Assembly (NCBI RefSeq): GCF_029910215.1
Contig: NZ_CP110395.1
Span: 62,001-126,000, forward strand
Origin: Paraburkholderia sp. D15
Lineage (GTDB): Bacteria > Pseudomonadota > Gammaproteobacteria > Burkholderiales > Burkholderiaceae
Length of the DNA stretch: 64,000 nucleotides
Reading direction: 5' to 3'
In this document: positions 54,630 through 64,000 of the stretch, one piece after another
Layout of the letters: every line of letters starts with the position of its first letter
Numbering within the stretch: the first letter of the stretch is position 1
Translations under genes and position numbers: made by a program
The notes under the pieces: generated by a model
What the model was told of the DNA's origin: nothing
Database searches by the model: none
Seen by the model: only the letters and a program-made list of their open reading frames with translations

Positions 54630-55862
54630 TCAACCCGGGCCGGAGTGAGGACGGTCGCGGCTCGCCCGTGTGAAGCGTCCGCCCGGCAGCAGCGTGATCT
54701 GGCCGGCGAGTTCGAGTTGCAGCAGGGCGGTCTGCAGCGCGGAGTCCTCCATCTCGGTTCGGGCGGCCAGAATTTCAAGCGTGGCCGGTGAATGACCCAG
54801 TGCGGCGAGGAGTTTTTCCGTCTCGACGGTGCCGGGAGCGGTAGTCCCCGATTCAACCTGCCCGGCTTGCGCTCCGGTCGTTGGCGCCGCTGCGTTCCCC
54901 GCTGTCGGCGCGATGCTCATTCTCGCCGTGTGCGCCGCTTCCGTCGCTTGCGCCGCCGCTGGCTGGCGTGCAAACCCAAGTTCCTCCAGCACCTCGCTGG
55001 GCGTTTCCACCAGTTTCGCACCCTGCTTGATGATGCGATGGCAGCCGCGTGACAACGGTGCGTGAATCGACCCTGGTAGCGCGAAAATGTCGCGTCCCAT
55101 CTCGTTGGCGAGCCGCGCGGTGATCAGCGAGCCGGAGCGCATCGCCGCTTCGACGATCACCACGCCGCTGACCAGCCCCGCGATCAGCCGGTTGCGCTGA
55201 GGGAAGTGGGCGGCGCGGGCGGGCGTGCCGAGCGGCCATTCGGACAGGATGGCGCCTTCCTCGGCGATGCGTCGCGCCAGCGAATGATGCGCCGACGGGT
55301 ACACGAGGTCCGCGCCGGTGCCGATCACCGCGACCGTGCTGCCGACTCCCGTCAGTCCACCGCGATGCGCCGCACCGTCGATGCCGAGCGCGAGGCCCGA
55401 CACGATCGTCACGCCGGCCGCCGACAGCTCCCGCGCGAACCGTTCCGCGTCCTCGACGCCTTGCGGCGTCGCGCTGCGGCTGCCGACCAGCGCAACCGCG
55501 CGGGCATGCAGCAGCTCCAGCCGTCCCTTTATATATAGCAGCGGCGGCGGATCGGGCATGGTGAGCAACGCGGGCGGGTACGCCGGGTCGTCGAGCGTGA
55601 CGAGCTGATTGCCGGCCGATGCGCGCCAGGCGAGCACCGCGTCGAGCTGGGCGTCGAACGACGGACCGGGCGGCGCCAGCGCCGCGCGCGCCGCGGCCAT
55701 GCCGGCGACTTCCGCCAGTTCGTCCGGCGAGCGCTCGAGAATCGCTTGCGGCAGCCCGAAGGTGCATAACAGCAGACGTAGCGCGGCGGGTTTCAGGCCG
55801 GGAGCGAGCGACAGCCGCAGCCACGCGGCGAGTTCAAGATGGGTTGCAGGCAAGCTGTGCAT
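54630..55862 (-). CDS. dprA: DNA processing protein DprA
   Basis: This 410-residue protein starts at ATG 55862 ([15 protein letters not shown]), preceded by AGGAGG; an in-frame start at 55907 is less likely. The Rossmann-like core is clear: [37 protein letters not shown] and [14 protein letters not shown]-terminal winged-helix-like domain starts after an Ala/Thr-rich linker. DprA protects incoming single-stranded DNA and loads RecA during transformation. The gene is transcribed divergently from def. Confidence 0.95.
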   Translation of the reverse strand: MHSLPATHLELAAWLRLSLAPGLKPAALRLLLCTFGLPQAILERSPDELAEVAGMAAARAALAPPGPSFDAQLDAVLAWRASAGNQLVTLDDPAYPPALLTMPDPPPLLYIKGRLELLHARAVALVGSRSATPQGVEDAERFARELSAAGVTIVSGLALGIDGAAHRGGLTGVGSTVAVIGTGADLVYPSAHHSLARRIAEEGAILSEWPLGTPARAAHFPQRNRLIAGLVSGVVIVEAAMRSGSLITARLANEMGRDIFALPGSIHAPLSRGCHRIIKQGAKLVETPSEVLEELGFARQPAAAQATEAAHTARMSIAPTAGNAAAPTTGAQAGQVESGTTAPGTVETEKLLAALGHSPATLEILAARTEMEDSALQTALLQLELAGQITLLPGGRFTRASRDRPHSGPG

Positions 55863-56106
55863 TGCGGGTCGTTCCTCCTGCAGGGCCAGCGGGCAGGCGG
55901 GCGCCATGCTAAAATTTTCATCATCCGAAATAACAGTAGCGCCGCGCCCACCCGCGCGGGCTCGTCGTATCGCGCTGGTTGGCGCGTTGAATCGAACCGG
56001 TTCGACAGCATCTATCCTGTGCGGAACGCAGTCTGTCTACAACCTGGCCGAATGGCTAACGCAAGCCTTCCCAAGGTCAGCGGCGCCTAAAATCACACTC
56101 GAAATC

Positions 56107-56610
56107 ATGGCTTTACTGAATATCCTCAATTACCCCGACAAACGGCTGCACAAGATCGCGAAGCCGGTCGACACGGTCAACGACCGCATCCGTCGCCTCG
56201 TCAAGGACATGGCCGAAACCATGTACGCGGCGCCCGGCGTCGGGCTCGCCGCCACCCAGGTCGACGTGCACGAGCGCGTGATCGTGATCGACGTATCGGA
56301 CACGCACGACCAGTTGCTCGCGTTCATCAACCCGGAAATCATCTGGTCGAGCGACGAGCGGAAACTGTCGGAAGAAGGTTGCCTGTCGGTGCCGGGTATC
56401 TACGACAACGTCGAGCGCGCCGAGCAGGTGCGCGTGCGCGCGTTGAACGAGCAGGGCGAAACCTTCGAACTGGACTGCGAAGGCCTGCTCGCGGTGTGCA
56501 TCCAGCATGAAATGGATCACTTGATGGGCCGCGTGTTCGTCGAATATCTGTCGTCGCTGAAGCAGACGCGCATCAAGAGCAAGATGAAGAAGCTCGCCCA
56601 CGCGATGTAA
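56107..56610 (+). CDS. def: Peptide deformylase
   Basis: This 167-residue protein starts at ATG 56107 ([14 protein letters not shown]). The frame runs open upstream antisense to dprA, but that part is not coding. The three family motifs are present: [16 protein letters not shown] with metal ligand Cys92, and HEMDH with His134, Glu135 and His138. It removes the formyl group from nascent N-terminal Met. It is followed 31 bases later by fmt, the usual def-fmt pair. Confidence 0.97.
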   Translation: MALLNILNYPDKRLHKIAKPVDTVNDRIRRLVKDMAETMYAAPGVGLAATQVDVHERVIVIDVSDTHDQLLAFINPEIIWSSDERKLSEEGCLSVPGIYDNVERAEQVRVRALNEQGETFELDCEGLLAVCIQHEMDHLMGRVFVEYLSSLKQTRIKSKMKKLAHAM

Positions 56611-56641
56611 CGCGCGCCAACCGTCTACTGCCCACCCGTAC

Positions 56642-57649
56642 ATGAGTCATTCGTTGCGCGTCATCTTTGCCGGTACGCCGGAGTTCGCCGCGGCCGCGCT
56701 GGCCGCGATTCACGACGCCGGCTTTCCGGTGCCCCTCGTGCTGACGCAGCCGGACCGCCCGGCCGGTCGCGGCATGAAGTTGCAGGCGAGCCCGGTCAAG
56801 CGCTACGCCGAAGAACACGGCCTCGCGGTCGCGCAGCCGCCGTCGTTGCGTCGCGCCGGCAAGTATCCGGAGGAAGCCGCTGCCGCGATCGAGCAACTGC
56901 GTGCCACGCCGCACGACGTGATGGTCGTGGCCGCCTACGGCCTGATCCTGCCGCAGGAAGTGCTCGACATTCCGCCGCATGGCTGCATCAACATCCACGC
57001 TTCGTTGTTGCCGCGTTGGCGCGGCGCGGCGCCGATTCATCGCGCGATCGAAGCGGGCGACGCCGAAACCGGCATCACGCTGATGCAGATGGACGTCGGC
57101 CTCGACACCGGCGCGATGATCTCGGAAGCGCGCACGGCAATCGCTGGAGAGGACACCACCGCGACCTTGCACGACCGTCTCGCGCAAGACGGCGCGAAGC
57201 TGATCGTCGACGCGTTGATCGAACTCGAACGCAGCGGCAAGCTGGCCGCCACGCCGCAACCGGCGGATGGCGTGACCTATGCCGAGAAGATCGGCAAGCA
57301 CGAAGCCGCGCTCGATTGGCGTCGCCCGGCGGCCGAACTCGCGCGCCAGGTGCGTGCGTTCGATCCGTTCCCCGGCGGCCTCGGCACGCTGGAGGACGGC
57401 ACGTCGATCAAGATCTGGGCCGCCACGGCTCCGGCTGCGGTTCCCGCCTCGACGAATGCGTCCAGCGGTAAAGCCCCCGGCACCATCGTCGATGTATCGG
57501 CCGAAGGCGTGCTGGTGGCCTGCGGCGAAGGCGCGCTACGTCTCACGCAGTTGCAGAAACCCGGCGGCAAGCGTCTGCCGGTGCGCGAATTCCTGGCCGG
57601 CTCGACGCTGGCCACGGGCCAGCGTTTCCAGCTTCCCGACGCAAAATAA
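56642..57649 (+). CDS. fmt: Methionyl-tRNA formyltransferase
   Basis: This protein of 335 residues has the hydrolase-like formyl-transfer core with [12 protein letters not shown] at the start. The catalytic loop is [18 protein letters not shown], with the conserved Asn, His and later Asp ([12 protein letters not shown]). The C-terminal OB-fold binds tRNA. It formylates Met-tRNA for initiation, the counterpart of def upstream. Confidence 0.97.
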   Translation: MSHSLRVIFAGTPEFAAAALAAIHDAGFPVPLVLTQPDRPAGRGMKLQASPVKRYAEEHGLAVAQPPSLRRAGKYPEEAAAAIEQLRATPHDVMVVAAYGLILPQEVLDIPPHGCINIHASLLPRWRGAAPIHRAIEAGDAETGITLMQMDVGLDTGAMISEARTAIAGEDTTATLHDRLAQDGAKLIVDALIELERSGKLAATPQPADGVTYAEKIGKHEAALDWRRPAAELARQVRAFDPFPGGLGTLEDGTSIKIWAATAPAAVPASTNASSGKAPGTIVDVSAEGVLVACGEGALRLTQLQKPGGKRLPVREFLAGSTLATGQRFQLPDAK

Positions 57650-57763
57650 CCGCGTCCCGCGGGTCTTGAACATCCCCCATCCGGCCGATGCTCGAGACCC
57701 TGCGTCACACCCTTCCCGCGCGTTAAAATCCTGCATGCAGTGGCCTACGTATCGAGGATTTTC

Positions 57764-58423
57764 ATGTTCGGCATCACCCATTTCGGATTTTTCGTCGTCG
57801 CCGTTTTCCTGTTGAACGTGACGCCCGGCCCGGATACCGCTTACATCGTCGGGCGCAGCGTGGCGCAAGGGCGGGGTGCGGGCTTGATGTCCGCGCTCGG
57901 CATTTCGGCGGGTTGCTGCGTGCATTCGCTCGCCTGCGCGTTTGGCCTGACGGCGCTGCTGGCCGCATCGGCTACCGCGTTCACCGTCATCAAATTCGTC
58001 GGCGCCATTTATCTGATGTATCTCGGCGTGCGTCTGCTGCTGGCCAAGCCGGCGAACGATCAAGCCGATCAGGCCACGCAGGCGACGGGCGAGGCGCGCG
58101 CGGCCGGCGGCGCCAAATCGCTGCGGCAGCTGTTCCTGCAAGGGTTCTGGACCAACGTGCTGAATCCGAAGGTCGTGCTCTTTTTCGTGTCGTTCTTCCC
58201 TCAGTTCGTGACCACCGGCAGCGACCACAAAGCCTTGGCGTTCCTCACGCTCGGCGGCGTCTTCGTCGTGATGAGCATGGTGTGGAACAGCTTCGTCGCC
58301 TGGATCGCGGGAAGCGTGACGCAGCGCTTCGCCGGCAAGCAGTCGCTGAAGAAGTGGCTCGATCGCGGCGTCGGCAGCGCGTTCGTCGGGCTCGGCATCA
58401 AGCTGGCCACGGCATCGAGATAA
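57764..58423 (+). CDS. LysE/RhtB-family amino acid exporter
   Basis: This 219-residue inner-membrane protein has about six hydrophobic segments. The family signature is LLNVTPGPDTAYIVGRS at the N-terminus, and WTNVLNPKVVLFFVSFFPQF lies in the middle. ATG 57764 is preferred because GAGGA lies five bases upstream; a GTG at 57740 would add eight residues. LysE/RhtB transporters export amino acids or related metabolites; the substrate is unknown. Confidence 0.92.
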   Translation: MFGITHFGFFVVAVFLLNVTPGPDTAYIVGRSVAQGRGAGLMSALGISAGCCVHSLACAFGLTALLAASATAFTVIKFVGAIYLMYLGVRLLLAKPANDQADQATQATGEARAAGGAKSLRQLFLQGFWTNVLNPKVVLFFVSFFPQFVTTGSDHKALAFLTLGGVFVVMSMVWNSFVAWIAGSVTQRFAGKQSLKKWLDRGVGSAFVGLGIKLATASR

Positions 58424-58525
58424 TTGAATTTTCCGTACGCGCCCATATCTAACAATTCGCTTACAATCGAGCGCCGCATGTGGTGGTGCAGATATGAACC
58501 CGCGTAGGGGCAAGGAGTAGCAGAC

Positions 58526-59383
58526 ATGTTCAATTGGGTCAAAACCGCGATGTTGATGGCCGCGATCACGGCCCTGTTCATCGTGATCGGCGGCATGATC
58601 GGCGGATCGCGCGGCATGACGATCGCGCTGGTGATCGCGCTCGGCATGAATTTCTTCTCGTACTGGTTCTCGGACAAGATGGTGCTGCGCATGTACAACG
58701 CGCAGGAAGTCGACGAAACCAGCGCGCCGCAGTTCTACCGCATGGTGCGCGAACTCGCCACGCGTGCGAATCTGCCGATGCCGCGCGTCTACCTGATCAA
58801 CGAAGACGCGCCGAACGCGTTCGCCACTGGCCGTAATCCGGAGCACGCGGCGGTGGCCGCGACCACCGGCATTCTGCGCGTGTTGTCCGAGCGCGAAATG
58901 CGCGGCGTGATGGCGCACGAACTGGCGCACGTGAAGCATCGCGACATCCTGATCTCGACGGTGTCGGCCACGATGGCGGGCGCGATTTCCGCGCTGGCGA
59001 ACTTCGCCATGTTCTTCGGCAGCCGCGACGAAAACGGCCGTCCCACGAATCCGATCGCGGGCATTGCGGTGGCGTTGCTGGCGCCGATCGCGGGCGCGCT
59101 GATCCAGATGGCGATTTCGCGTGCGCGCGAATTCGAAGCCGACCGTGGCGGCGCGCAGATTTCCGGCGATCCTCAGGCGCTGGCGTCGGCGCTCGACAAG
59201 ATTCATCGCTATGCGAGCGGGATTCCGTTTCCGGTGGCCGAGCAGCACCCAGCCACGGCGCAGATGATGATCATGAATCCGCTGTCGGGCGGCGGCATCG
59301 CAAATCTGTTTTCGACCCACCCGGCGACTGAAGAACGCGTGGCGCGTCTGATGGAAATGGCGCGTACGGGGCGCTTCGAATAA
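58526..59383 (+). CDS. htpX: Membrane zinc metalloprotease HtpX
   Basis: This is a protein of 285 residues. Two N-terminal membrane helices (5-50) are followed by the catalytic HELAH at 131-135, two further hydrophobic segments (about 145-205) and the downstream zinc ligand Glu in [10 protein letters not shown]. HtpX degrades damaged inner-membrane proteins together with FtsH. It has AGGAG nine bases before the start and a terminator after the stop. Confidence 0.96.
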   Translation: MFNWVKTAMLMAAITALFIVIGGMIGGSRGMTIALVIALGMNFFSYWFSDKMVLRMYNAQEVDETSAPQFYRMVRELATRANLPMPRVYLINEDAPNAFATGRNPEHAAVAATTGILRVLSEREMRGVMAHELAHVKHRDILISTVSATMAGAISALANFAMFFGSRDENGRPTNPIAGIAVALLAPIAGALIQMAISRAREFEADRGGAQISGDPQALASALDKIHRYASGIPFPVAEQHPATAQMMIMNPLSGGGIANLFSTHPATEERVARLMEMARTGRFE

Positions 59384-59415
59384 GCATCCGCGGCGTTCAG
59401 GCGCTGTAACGAAAG

Positions 59416-59439
59416 GCGAGTCTTCGGGCTCGCTTTTTT
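59416..59439 (+). terminator. Terminator of htpX
   Basis: A seven-base stem (GCGAGTC with GGCTCGC, one wobble) closes on a TTCG loop and is followed by six T. Confidence 0.85.
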
Positions 59440-59652
59440 ATTGGCGGAATTCCGCGCGCGGGCGCATGTGCGTGTGCTCGCTTCACGTCGCAGGTAGGCG
59501 AGCAACGTCGCGCAATGGTTGCCGTTAAAACCGACGGCACCGCCGGCACTAACGCCAACGCCGGCGCCACTCCGCCGGGCCGCTCTCCCTGCCACGCTAC
59601 AATGTGTGCAGTTTGCGCCGCGCGCACCGTGCGGCCTGTTTTTGTCTTTTTC

Positions 59653-61092
59653 ATGACCCCAAAGCCTTCTTCGCGTTCCGCAACTTCCTCGGCGCGACCG
59701 CGCGAATCCCGTTTGTCGTTGCTGCATCTCGCGCCTGAATCGCTCGGTTTCGCGCTCGACTGCGCCGCTCAGGCGGTGGGCGCCGTGCGTACCGGTGCGG
59801 CGCTGCCGGCGGCGCTGCAATCCGTTTTCGCGTCCGCGCCAGAGGGCAGCGCGGCTGCCGCGCGCGGGGCGGTGCAGGACATCGCGTACCGGACCATGCG
59901 ACGTCTGGCAACCGCCGAGTGGCTGATCGCGAAGCTGGTGAAAAAAGCGCCGCCGCCGCATGTCGGTCACGTGCTCGCGTGCGCATTCGCGCTTCTCATC
60001 GACGATGAAGCGAGCGCCGCCTACACGCCGTTCACCGTGGTCGATCAGGCCGTGAGCGCCATCAGCGCGCGTCGCGAATTCGCGTTCGCCAAGGGGCTGG
60101 TCAACGCCGTGCTGCGCAATTTCCTGCGCGATCGCGACACGCTGCTCGCGGCCGCGCAAGCCGATGAAGTCGCGCGCTGGAACTATCCGTCGTGGTGGAT
60201 CGACGCAATCAAGCGCGCGTGGCCCGACGCCTGGCAGGCGGTGCTCGCCGCCGGCAACACGCATGGCCCGCTGACGCTGCGCGTCAACGCCCGTCATTCG
60301 ACGGTCGACGCCTATCTGCAAACGCTGCGCAACCATCACATCGCCGCGACGCGAGCCGGCGACTACGCGGTCCGGCTCGCGACGCCGATGCCGGTCGACC
60401 GCATTCCCGGCTTCGCCGACGGCGTCGTCTCCGTGCAGGACGCCGGCGCGCAACTCGCCGCGCAACTGCTCAACGTGCGCGACGGCATGCGCGTGCTCGA
60501 CGCGTGCGCGGCGCCCGGCGGCAAGACCGGTCATCTGCTCGAACTCGCGAACCTGCAGCTCGTCGCGCTGGAAAGCGACGCGTCGCGCGCGCGGCGCATC
60601 GGCGAAAATCTGCAGCGGCTCAAGCTCGAGGCGGAAGTGCGCATCGGTGACGCGGGTTCACCGGCGCAATGGCACGACGATCTCGACCAGCCGTTCGACC
60701 GCATTCTCGCCGACGTGCCGTGTTCCGCATCGGGCATCGTGCGGCGTCATCCGGATATTCGCTGGCTGCGCCGCGAGACCGATATCGCGGCGCTGGTCGC
60801 CGAGCAGCGGCGCATTCTCGGCGCGCTGTGGCCGCTCGTGAAACCGGGCGGCGAGTTGCTTTACGTTACGTGCTCGATCTTTCCCGAAGAAGGCGAGTTG
60901 CAGGCGCAGTGGTTTGGAGACAAGTACCCGGATGCGGTACGATTGGACGCGCCGGGGCAACTGCTGCCTGCAGTCGTCCGCGCGCCCGCCGATACATCGG
61001 CCGGTTCCGATGCCGGACCGCTCGTCGAAGAGCGTGCCGACGCGAACTCAGACCACGACGGATTTTTCTACGCGCGCTTTCAGAAACGGTGA
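59653..61092 (+). CDS. rsmB: 16S rRNA (cytosine967-C5)-methyltransferase RsmB
   Basis: This 479-residue protein starts at ATG 59653 (MTPKPSSRSATSS); the frame is open to 59515 but the added sequence is low-complexity. An N-terminal NusB-like helical domain is followed by the RsmB methyltransferase core. The SAM site is DACAAPGGKTGHLLEL at about 283-298. The two catalytic cysteines are Cys357 in DVPCSASG and Cys407 in YVTCSIFP. It methylates C967 of 16S rRNA. The stop overlaps the next gene (GTGA). Confidence 0.95.
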   Translation: MTPKPSSRSATSSARPRESRLSLLHLAPESLGFALDCAAQAVGAVRTGAALPAALQSVFASAPEGSAAAARGAVQDIAYRTMRRLATAEWLIAKLVKKAPPPHVGHVLACAFALLIDDEASAAYTPFTVVDQAVSAISARREFAFAKGLVNAVLRNFLRDRDTLLAAAQADEVARWNYPSWWIDAIKRAWPDAWQAVLAAGNTHGPLTLRVNARHSTVDAYLQTLRNHHIAATRAGDYAVRLATPMPVDRIPGFADGVVSVQDAGAQLAAQLLNVRDGMRVLDACAAPGGKTGHLLELANLQLVALESDASRARRIGENLQRLKLEAEVRIGDAGSPAQWHDDLDQPFDRILADVPCSASGIVRRHPDIRWLRRETDIAALVAEQRRILGALWPLVKPGGELLYVTCSIFPEEGELQAQWFGDKYPDAVRLDAPGQLLPAVVRAPADTSAGSDAGPLVEERADANSDHDGFFYARFQKR

Positions 61093-61688
61093 CCACCAAA
61101 CGCTTCTTCCCGCTTCGGCTCGCTGCCGTGCTCTGGATCGCGCTGGCCTTCTGGCTTGCGGCACCGGGCGCGGCGCATGCCGACTCGATCGCGGTGCAGC
61201 GCGCGTCGCTGCAATCGGACAATACCGGCTGGAATCTCGACGCGCGTTTCGACTTCGACCTGAACAGCAATCTCGAAGACGCGGTCAATAAAGGCATCCC
61301 GCTTTATTTCACGACCGACTTCGAATTGAGCCGGCCGCGCTGGTACTGGTTCGACGAGCAACCGGTCAGCGTGTCGCAAAGCGTGCGGCTGTCGTTTCAG
61401 CCGTTGACGCGCGAGTACCGCGTGTCGAGCGTGTCGTCGGGTGGTTTGCAACTCGGCTTCGCGACGCTGAAGGAAGCGCTCGCCGTGATCAAGCACGTCA
61501 CGTCGTGGCACGTGATCGAACGCAACGACGTGCGCGCCGGCGAGACCTACAACGCATCCGTGCGCATGCAACTCGACATCGCGCTGATGCCCAAGCCGTT
61601 CCAGATCGACGCGGTGAACAACCGCGACTGGAGCCTCTCTTCCGACTGGAAGCGTTTTACCTTCACGGTGACCGAACGTGCTAAATAA
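61089..61688 (+). CDS. DUF4390 exported protein
   Basis: This 199-residue protein starts at GTG 61089, overlapping the rsmB stop. The signal peptide (LAAVLWIALAFWLAAPGAAHA) ends near residue 30. The mature part is beta-rich with NLEDAVNKGIPLYF and RPRWYWFD, typical of DUF4390, which in beta-proteobacteria regularly lies between rsmB and ntrY. Its function is not known. It overlaps the sensor kinase downstream, so the three genes appear coupled. Confidence 0.9.
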   Translation: MTTKRFFPLRLAAVLWIALAFWLAAPGAAHADSIAVQRASLQSDNTGWNLDARFDFDLNSNLEDAVNKGIPLYFTTDFELSRPRWYWFDEQPVSVSQSVRLSFQPLTREYRVSSVSSGGLQLGFATLKEALAVIKHVTSWHVIERNDVRAGETYNASVRMQLDIALMPKPFQIDAVNNRDWSLSSDWKRFTFTVTERAK

Positions 61689-64000
61689 AGTGCGCCAGGC
61701 AACCAGCGTCAGCAGCATCGTCGTGCGCGTGCTGGTGTCGACGGTCGCGGTCACCGCCGTGCTGCTGCTCGTGCTGCTCGCGGCCGCGAGCGCCAACACC
61801 GAGTTCTTCGACCGCTATTACCAGTGGCTGTACGCGGCCAACCTCGTGGTCGCGATGATCTTCCTGCTGGTGGTGGCGACGCTCGTCATCATCATCATCG
61901 CGCGACTCAGGAAGGGGAAATTCGGCACACGGCTATTGGCGAAGCTCGCGTTCTTCATGGCGCTCGTCGGCGTCGTGCCGGGCGGGATCATCTACGTCGT
62001 TTCGTATCAGTTCGTGTCGCGCAGTATCGAATCGTGGTTCGACGTGAACGTCGAAACGGCGCTCACTTCCGGGTTGAATCTCGGGCGTGGCATGCTCGAC
62101 GCGTCGCTGTCCGATCTGCAGACCAAGGGGCGGTTGATGTCGGAGCAGATCGCGAGCGCGGACGCCGCCGGCACCACGCTCACGCTGCTGCGGTTGCGCG
62201 ATCAGTTCGGCGTGCAGGACGCGACCATCGTCGAGCCGACCCGCAGCATGTCCGGCGCGACGCCCGAGATGCACGTCGTCGCGCAGGCCTCCAGCAATTA
62301 CGCGACGCTGGTGCCGAACGACCTGCCCACGCAGTTGATGATCGACCAGGCGCGCGGCCGCGGCTACGCGGCGATCGAAGGCGAAGTGGATGGCGATCCG
62401 AAAGAGCATGGCAGCAAGGGCGCCTTGCGGCTGCGCATCGTGCAGCGCATTCCCGATTCGAATGCCGCGTTGCTGCAGCCCGTCGAACGTTTCCTGCAAC
62501 TCACGCAGCCCGTGTCGCCGACGCTCGCGCGCAATGCCGATGCGGTGCAACGCGCATATCGCGAATATCAGGAGAAGGCGCTGGGCCGCACGGGTCTGCG
62601 CAAGATGTATATCGGCACGCTGACGCTCGCGCTATTCCTCGCCACCTTCATCGCGATGATGCTGGCGCTCGCGCTCGGCAACCAGCTTGCGCGGCCGTTG
62701 TTCCTGCTCGCGCAGGGCACCAAGGAAATTACCGAAGGCGATTACACGCCGAAGCGCGAAATCAAATCGCGCGACGAACTCGGCTTTCTCACGCAGGCGT
62801 TCAATGCGATGACGCGCCAGTTGTCCGAGGCGCGCGCGGCGGTCGAGAACAACCGCATCGCGCTGGAACATTCGAAGGCCTATCTGGAAAGCATTCTCGC
62901 GAATCTGACCGCGGGTGTGTTCGTGTGCGACCGGCAGTTCCGACTCACTACCGCGAATCGCGGCGCCGAGCGGATTTTCCGTCAACCGTTCCAGGCGGCG
63001 ATGGGCTCGGGCCTCGACCAGATCGCCGTGCTGAGCGAGTTCGGCGCGATGGTGCGCAAGGCGTTTGCCGATCGCGAAGCGGCCGTCGGCGACGGTCACG
63101 ACGATCGCGGGCACTGGCAGCAGCAGTTCTCGATTCAGGTGCCGGGCGAAACCGAGCCATTGACGTTGCTGGTGCGCGGCGCGCGTCTCGTGTCGGCGAC
63201 CGAGGGCGATACGGAAGACGTGCAAACTTCCGGCTACGTGGTCGTGTTCGACGATATCTCCGACGTGATCTCCGCACAGCGTTCGATCGCCTGGGGTGAA
63301 GTCGCGCGGCGTCTCGCGCACGAGATCAAGAATCCGCTCACGCCGATCCAGCTTTCCGCCGAGCGTTTGCAGATGAAGCTGGCCGACAAGCTGGCGCCGT
63401 CGGATGCGGACGTGCTCAAGCGCGGCGCGACCACCATCGTCAATCAGGTCGCGGCGATGAAGCAGATGGTCGACAATTTCCGCGACTACGCGCGCACGCC
63501 GCCGGCGGTGCTTGCGCATCTGCAACTGAACGATCTGGTCAGCGAAGTGCTGACGCTGTACGGTATCGAGGAAGGCAAGGGCGCGATCCAGGTGGAACTC
63601 GCCGCGTTGCCGGCGATCCGCGGCGACGCGACGCAACTGCGCCAGGTGATCCACAACCTGCTGCAGAACGCGCAGGATGCGGTGGCCGAGGTCCAGCAGC
63701 CGCGCGTGTTGCTCGAAACGAGGACAGTAGAATACGGAGACCCCGACGCGGAAGGCAAGGCGCGCGTCGCGGTGCGTTTGACCGTGTCGGATAACGGACC
63801 GGGCTTTCCCGCGCGTATCCTCACACGTGCATTCGAACCTTATGTCACGACCAAGGCCAAAGGTACGGGTCTGGGTCTTGCGATGGTCAAGAAGATCGTC
63901 GACGAACATGGCGCACGTATCGACATTCGCAATCGCATGAAAGCGGGCGACGTGATCGAGGGCGCGCAGATCTCGATCCTCTTCCTTCAACTCGCGGACG
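61678..64000 (+). CDS. ntrY: NtrY-like sensor histidine kinase (3' partial)
   Basis: The frame runs off the window after 774 residues. I chose GTG 61678 (MLNKVRQATS), overlapping the DUF4390 stop by 11 bases; GTG 61690 is an alternative. The order is: two N-terminal membrane helices (about 15-80), a third near 95, a periplasmic domain, and a membrane helix at about 310-335. Then come HAMP (about 335-390), PAS (about 400-510), HisKA with His548 in LAHEIKNPLTP, and a GHKL ATPase with DNGPGFP at about 706 and GTGLGLAM near 730. NtrY phosphorylates NtrX and links nitrogen or redox signals to transcription. NtrX should lie just outside the window. Confidence 0.92.
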   Translation, partial: MLNKVRQATSVSSIVVRVLVSTVAVTAVLLLVLLAAASANTEFFDRYYQWLYAANLVVAMIFLLVVATLVIIIIARLRKGKFGTRLLAKLAFFMALVGVVPGGIIYVVSYQFVSRSIESWFDVNVETALTSGLNLGRGMLDASLSDLQTKGRLMSEQIASADAAGTTLTLLRLRDQFGVQDATIVEPTRSMSGATPEMHVVAQASSNYATLVPNDLPTQLMIDQARGRGYAAIEGEVDGDPKEHGSKGALRLRIVQRIPDSNAALLQPVERFLQLTQPVSPTLARNADAVQRAYREYQEKALGRTGLRKMYIGTLTLALFLATFIAMMLALALGNQLARPLFLLAQGTKEITEGDYTPKREIKSRDELGFLTQAFNAMTRQLSEARAAVENNRIALEHSKAYLESILANLTAGVFVCDRQFRLTTANRGAERIFRQPFQAAMGSGLDQIAVLSEFGAMVRKAFADREAAVGDGHDDRGHWQQQFSIQVPGETEPLTLLVRGARLVSATEGDTEDVQTSGYVVVFDDISDVISAQRSIAWGEVARRLAHEIKNPLTPIQLSAERLQMKLADKLAPSDADVLKRGATTIVNQVAAMKQMVDNFRDYARTPPAVLAHLQLNDLVSEVLTLYGIEEGKGAIQVELAALPAIRGDATQLRQVIHNLLQNAQDAVAEVQQPRVLLETRTVEYGDPDAEGKARVAVRLTVSDNGPGFPARILTRAFEPYVTTKAKGTGLGLAMVKKIVDEHGARIDIRNRMKAGDVIEGAQISILFLQLAD

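Noticed and set aside
57536..59320. Minus-strand frame across the LysE gene and htpX
   Set aside because: Shadow of two well-recognised plus-strand genes.
61824..63299. Alternative plus-strand frame inside the sensor kinase
   Set aside because: The true frame carries HAMP, HisKA and GHKL motifs and runs past the window; the alternative is Arg-rich and has no domain.

Overview
The window is about 62-65% GC by eye and looks like a chromosome of a Burkholderia sensu lato species, most likely Paraburkholderia. The grounds are codon use, the order dprA / def-fmt-LysE-htpX-rsmB-DUF4390-ntrY at the right end, and the csgG-like/DUF4810/GNA1162 lipoprotein trio. The left 40 kb is an accessory region devoted to contact-dependent killing. 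The right 20 kb is ordinary housekeeping DNA.

1-11 kb: a type VI secretion (T6SS) effector cluster. It holds the 3' part of an evolved VgrG with a C-terminal HExxH metallopeptidase domain, followed by an overlapping exported protein that is probably its immunity protein. A second complete VgrG follows, then a DUF4123 chaperone, a VasX-like membrane-active effector and a DUF6708-like membrane protein that is the likely immunity protein. Overlapping or near-overlapping starts suggest one transcription unit.

11.3-25.4 kb: a two-partner-secretion contact-dependent inhibition (CDI) operon in the order cdiB-cdiA-cdiI. CdiB is a FhaC/ShlB-type transporter. CdiA is about 3,945 residues, with an ESPR signal, a TPS domain, a block of nearly exact 690-bp tandem repeats and a VENN-like junction (here IENN). 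Its toxin tip resembles the colicin E3 RNase. An immunity candidate follows directly.

25.4-40.3 kb: an array of displaced CdiA C-terminal (CT) toxin pieces, each followed by a small AT-rich immunity-like gene. I count about six further modules, some intact in frame and some broken: a hydrophobic CT with a two-helix membrane immunity protein, a CdiA_C-like nuclease, a degraded CT, an EndoU nuclease with a MafI-like partner, a second E3-like remnant, and an unidentified CT. There is also one lone immunity-like gene and a pair of overlapping unknown genes. The modules carry long copies of cdiA coding sequence upstream of the toxin. Two such duplications can be aligned by eye: 1.27 kb at a constant offset of 3,789, and about 1.02 kb ending at the VENN motif. 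This is the arrangement expected of a toxin/immunity reservoir that recombines with cdiA. A SymE-like toxin pseudogene with an in-frame stop lies inside the array.

40.5-64 kb: lipoproteins, tRNA-Lys(CTT), a PaaI-type thioesterase, a patatin-like hydrolase, a D-2-hydroxyacid dehydrogenase divergent from pckG with a perfect CRP-type palindrome between them, a LysR regulator, topB, a thioredoxin-like gene, dprA, def, fmt, a LysE exporter, htpX, rsmB, a DUF4390 gene and the start of a NtrY-like sensor kinase that runs off the window. All family calls come from reading the translated sequence, not from a database search.
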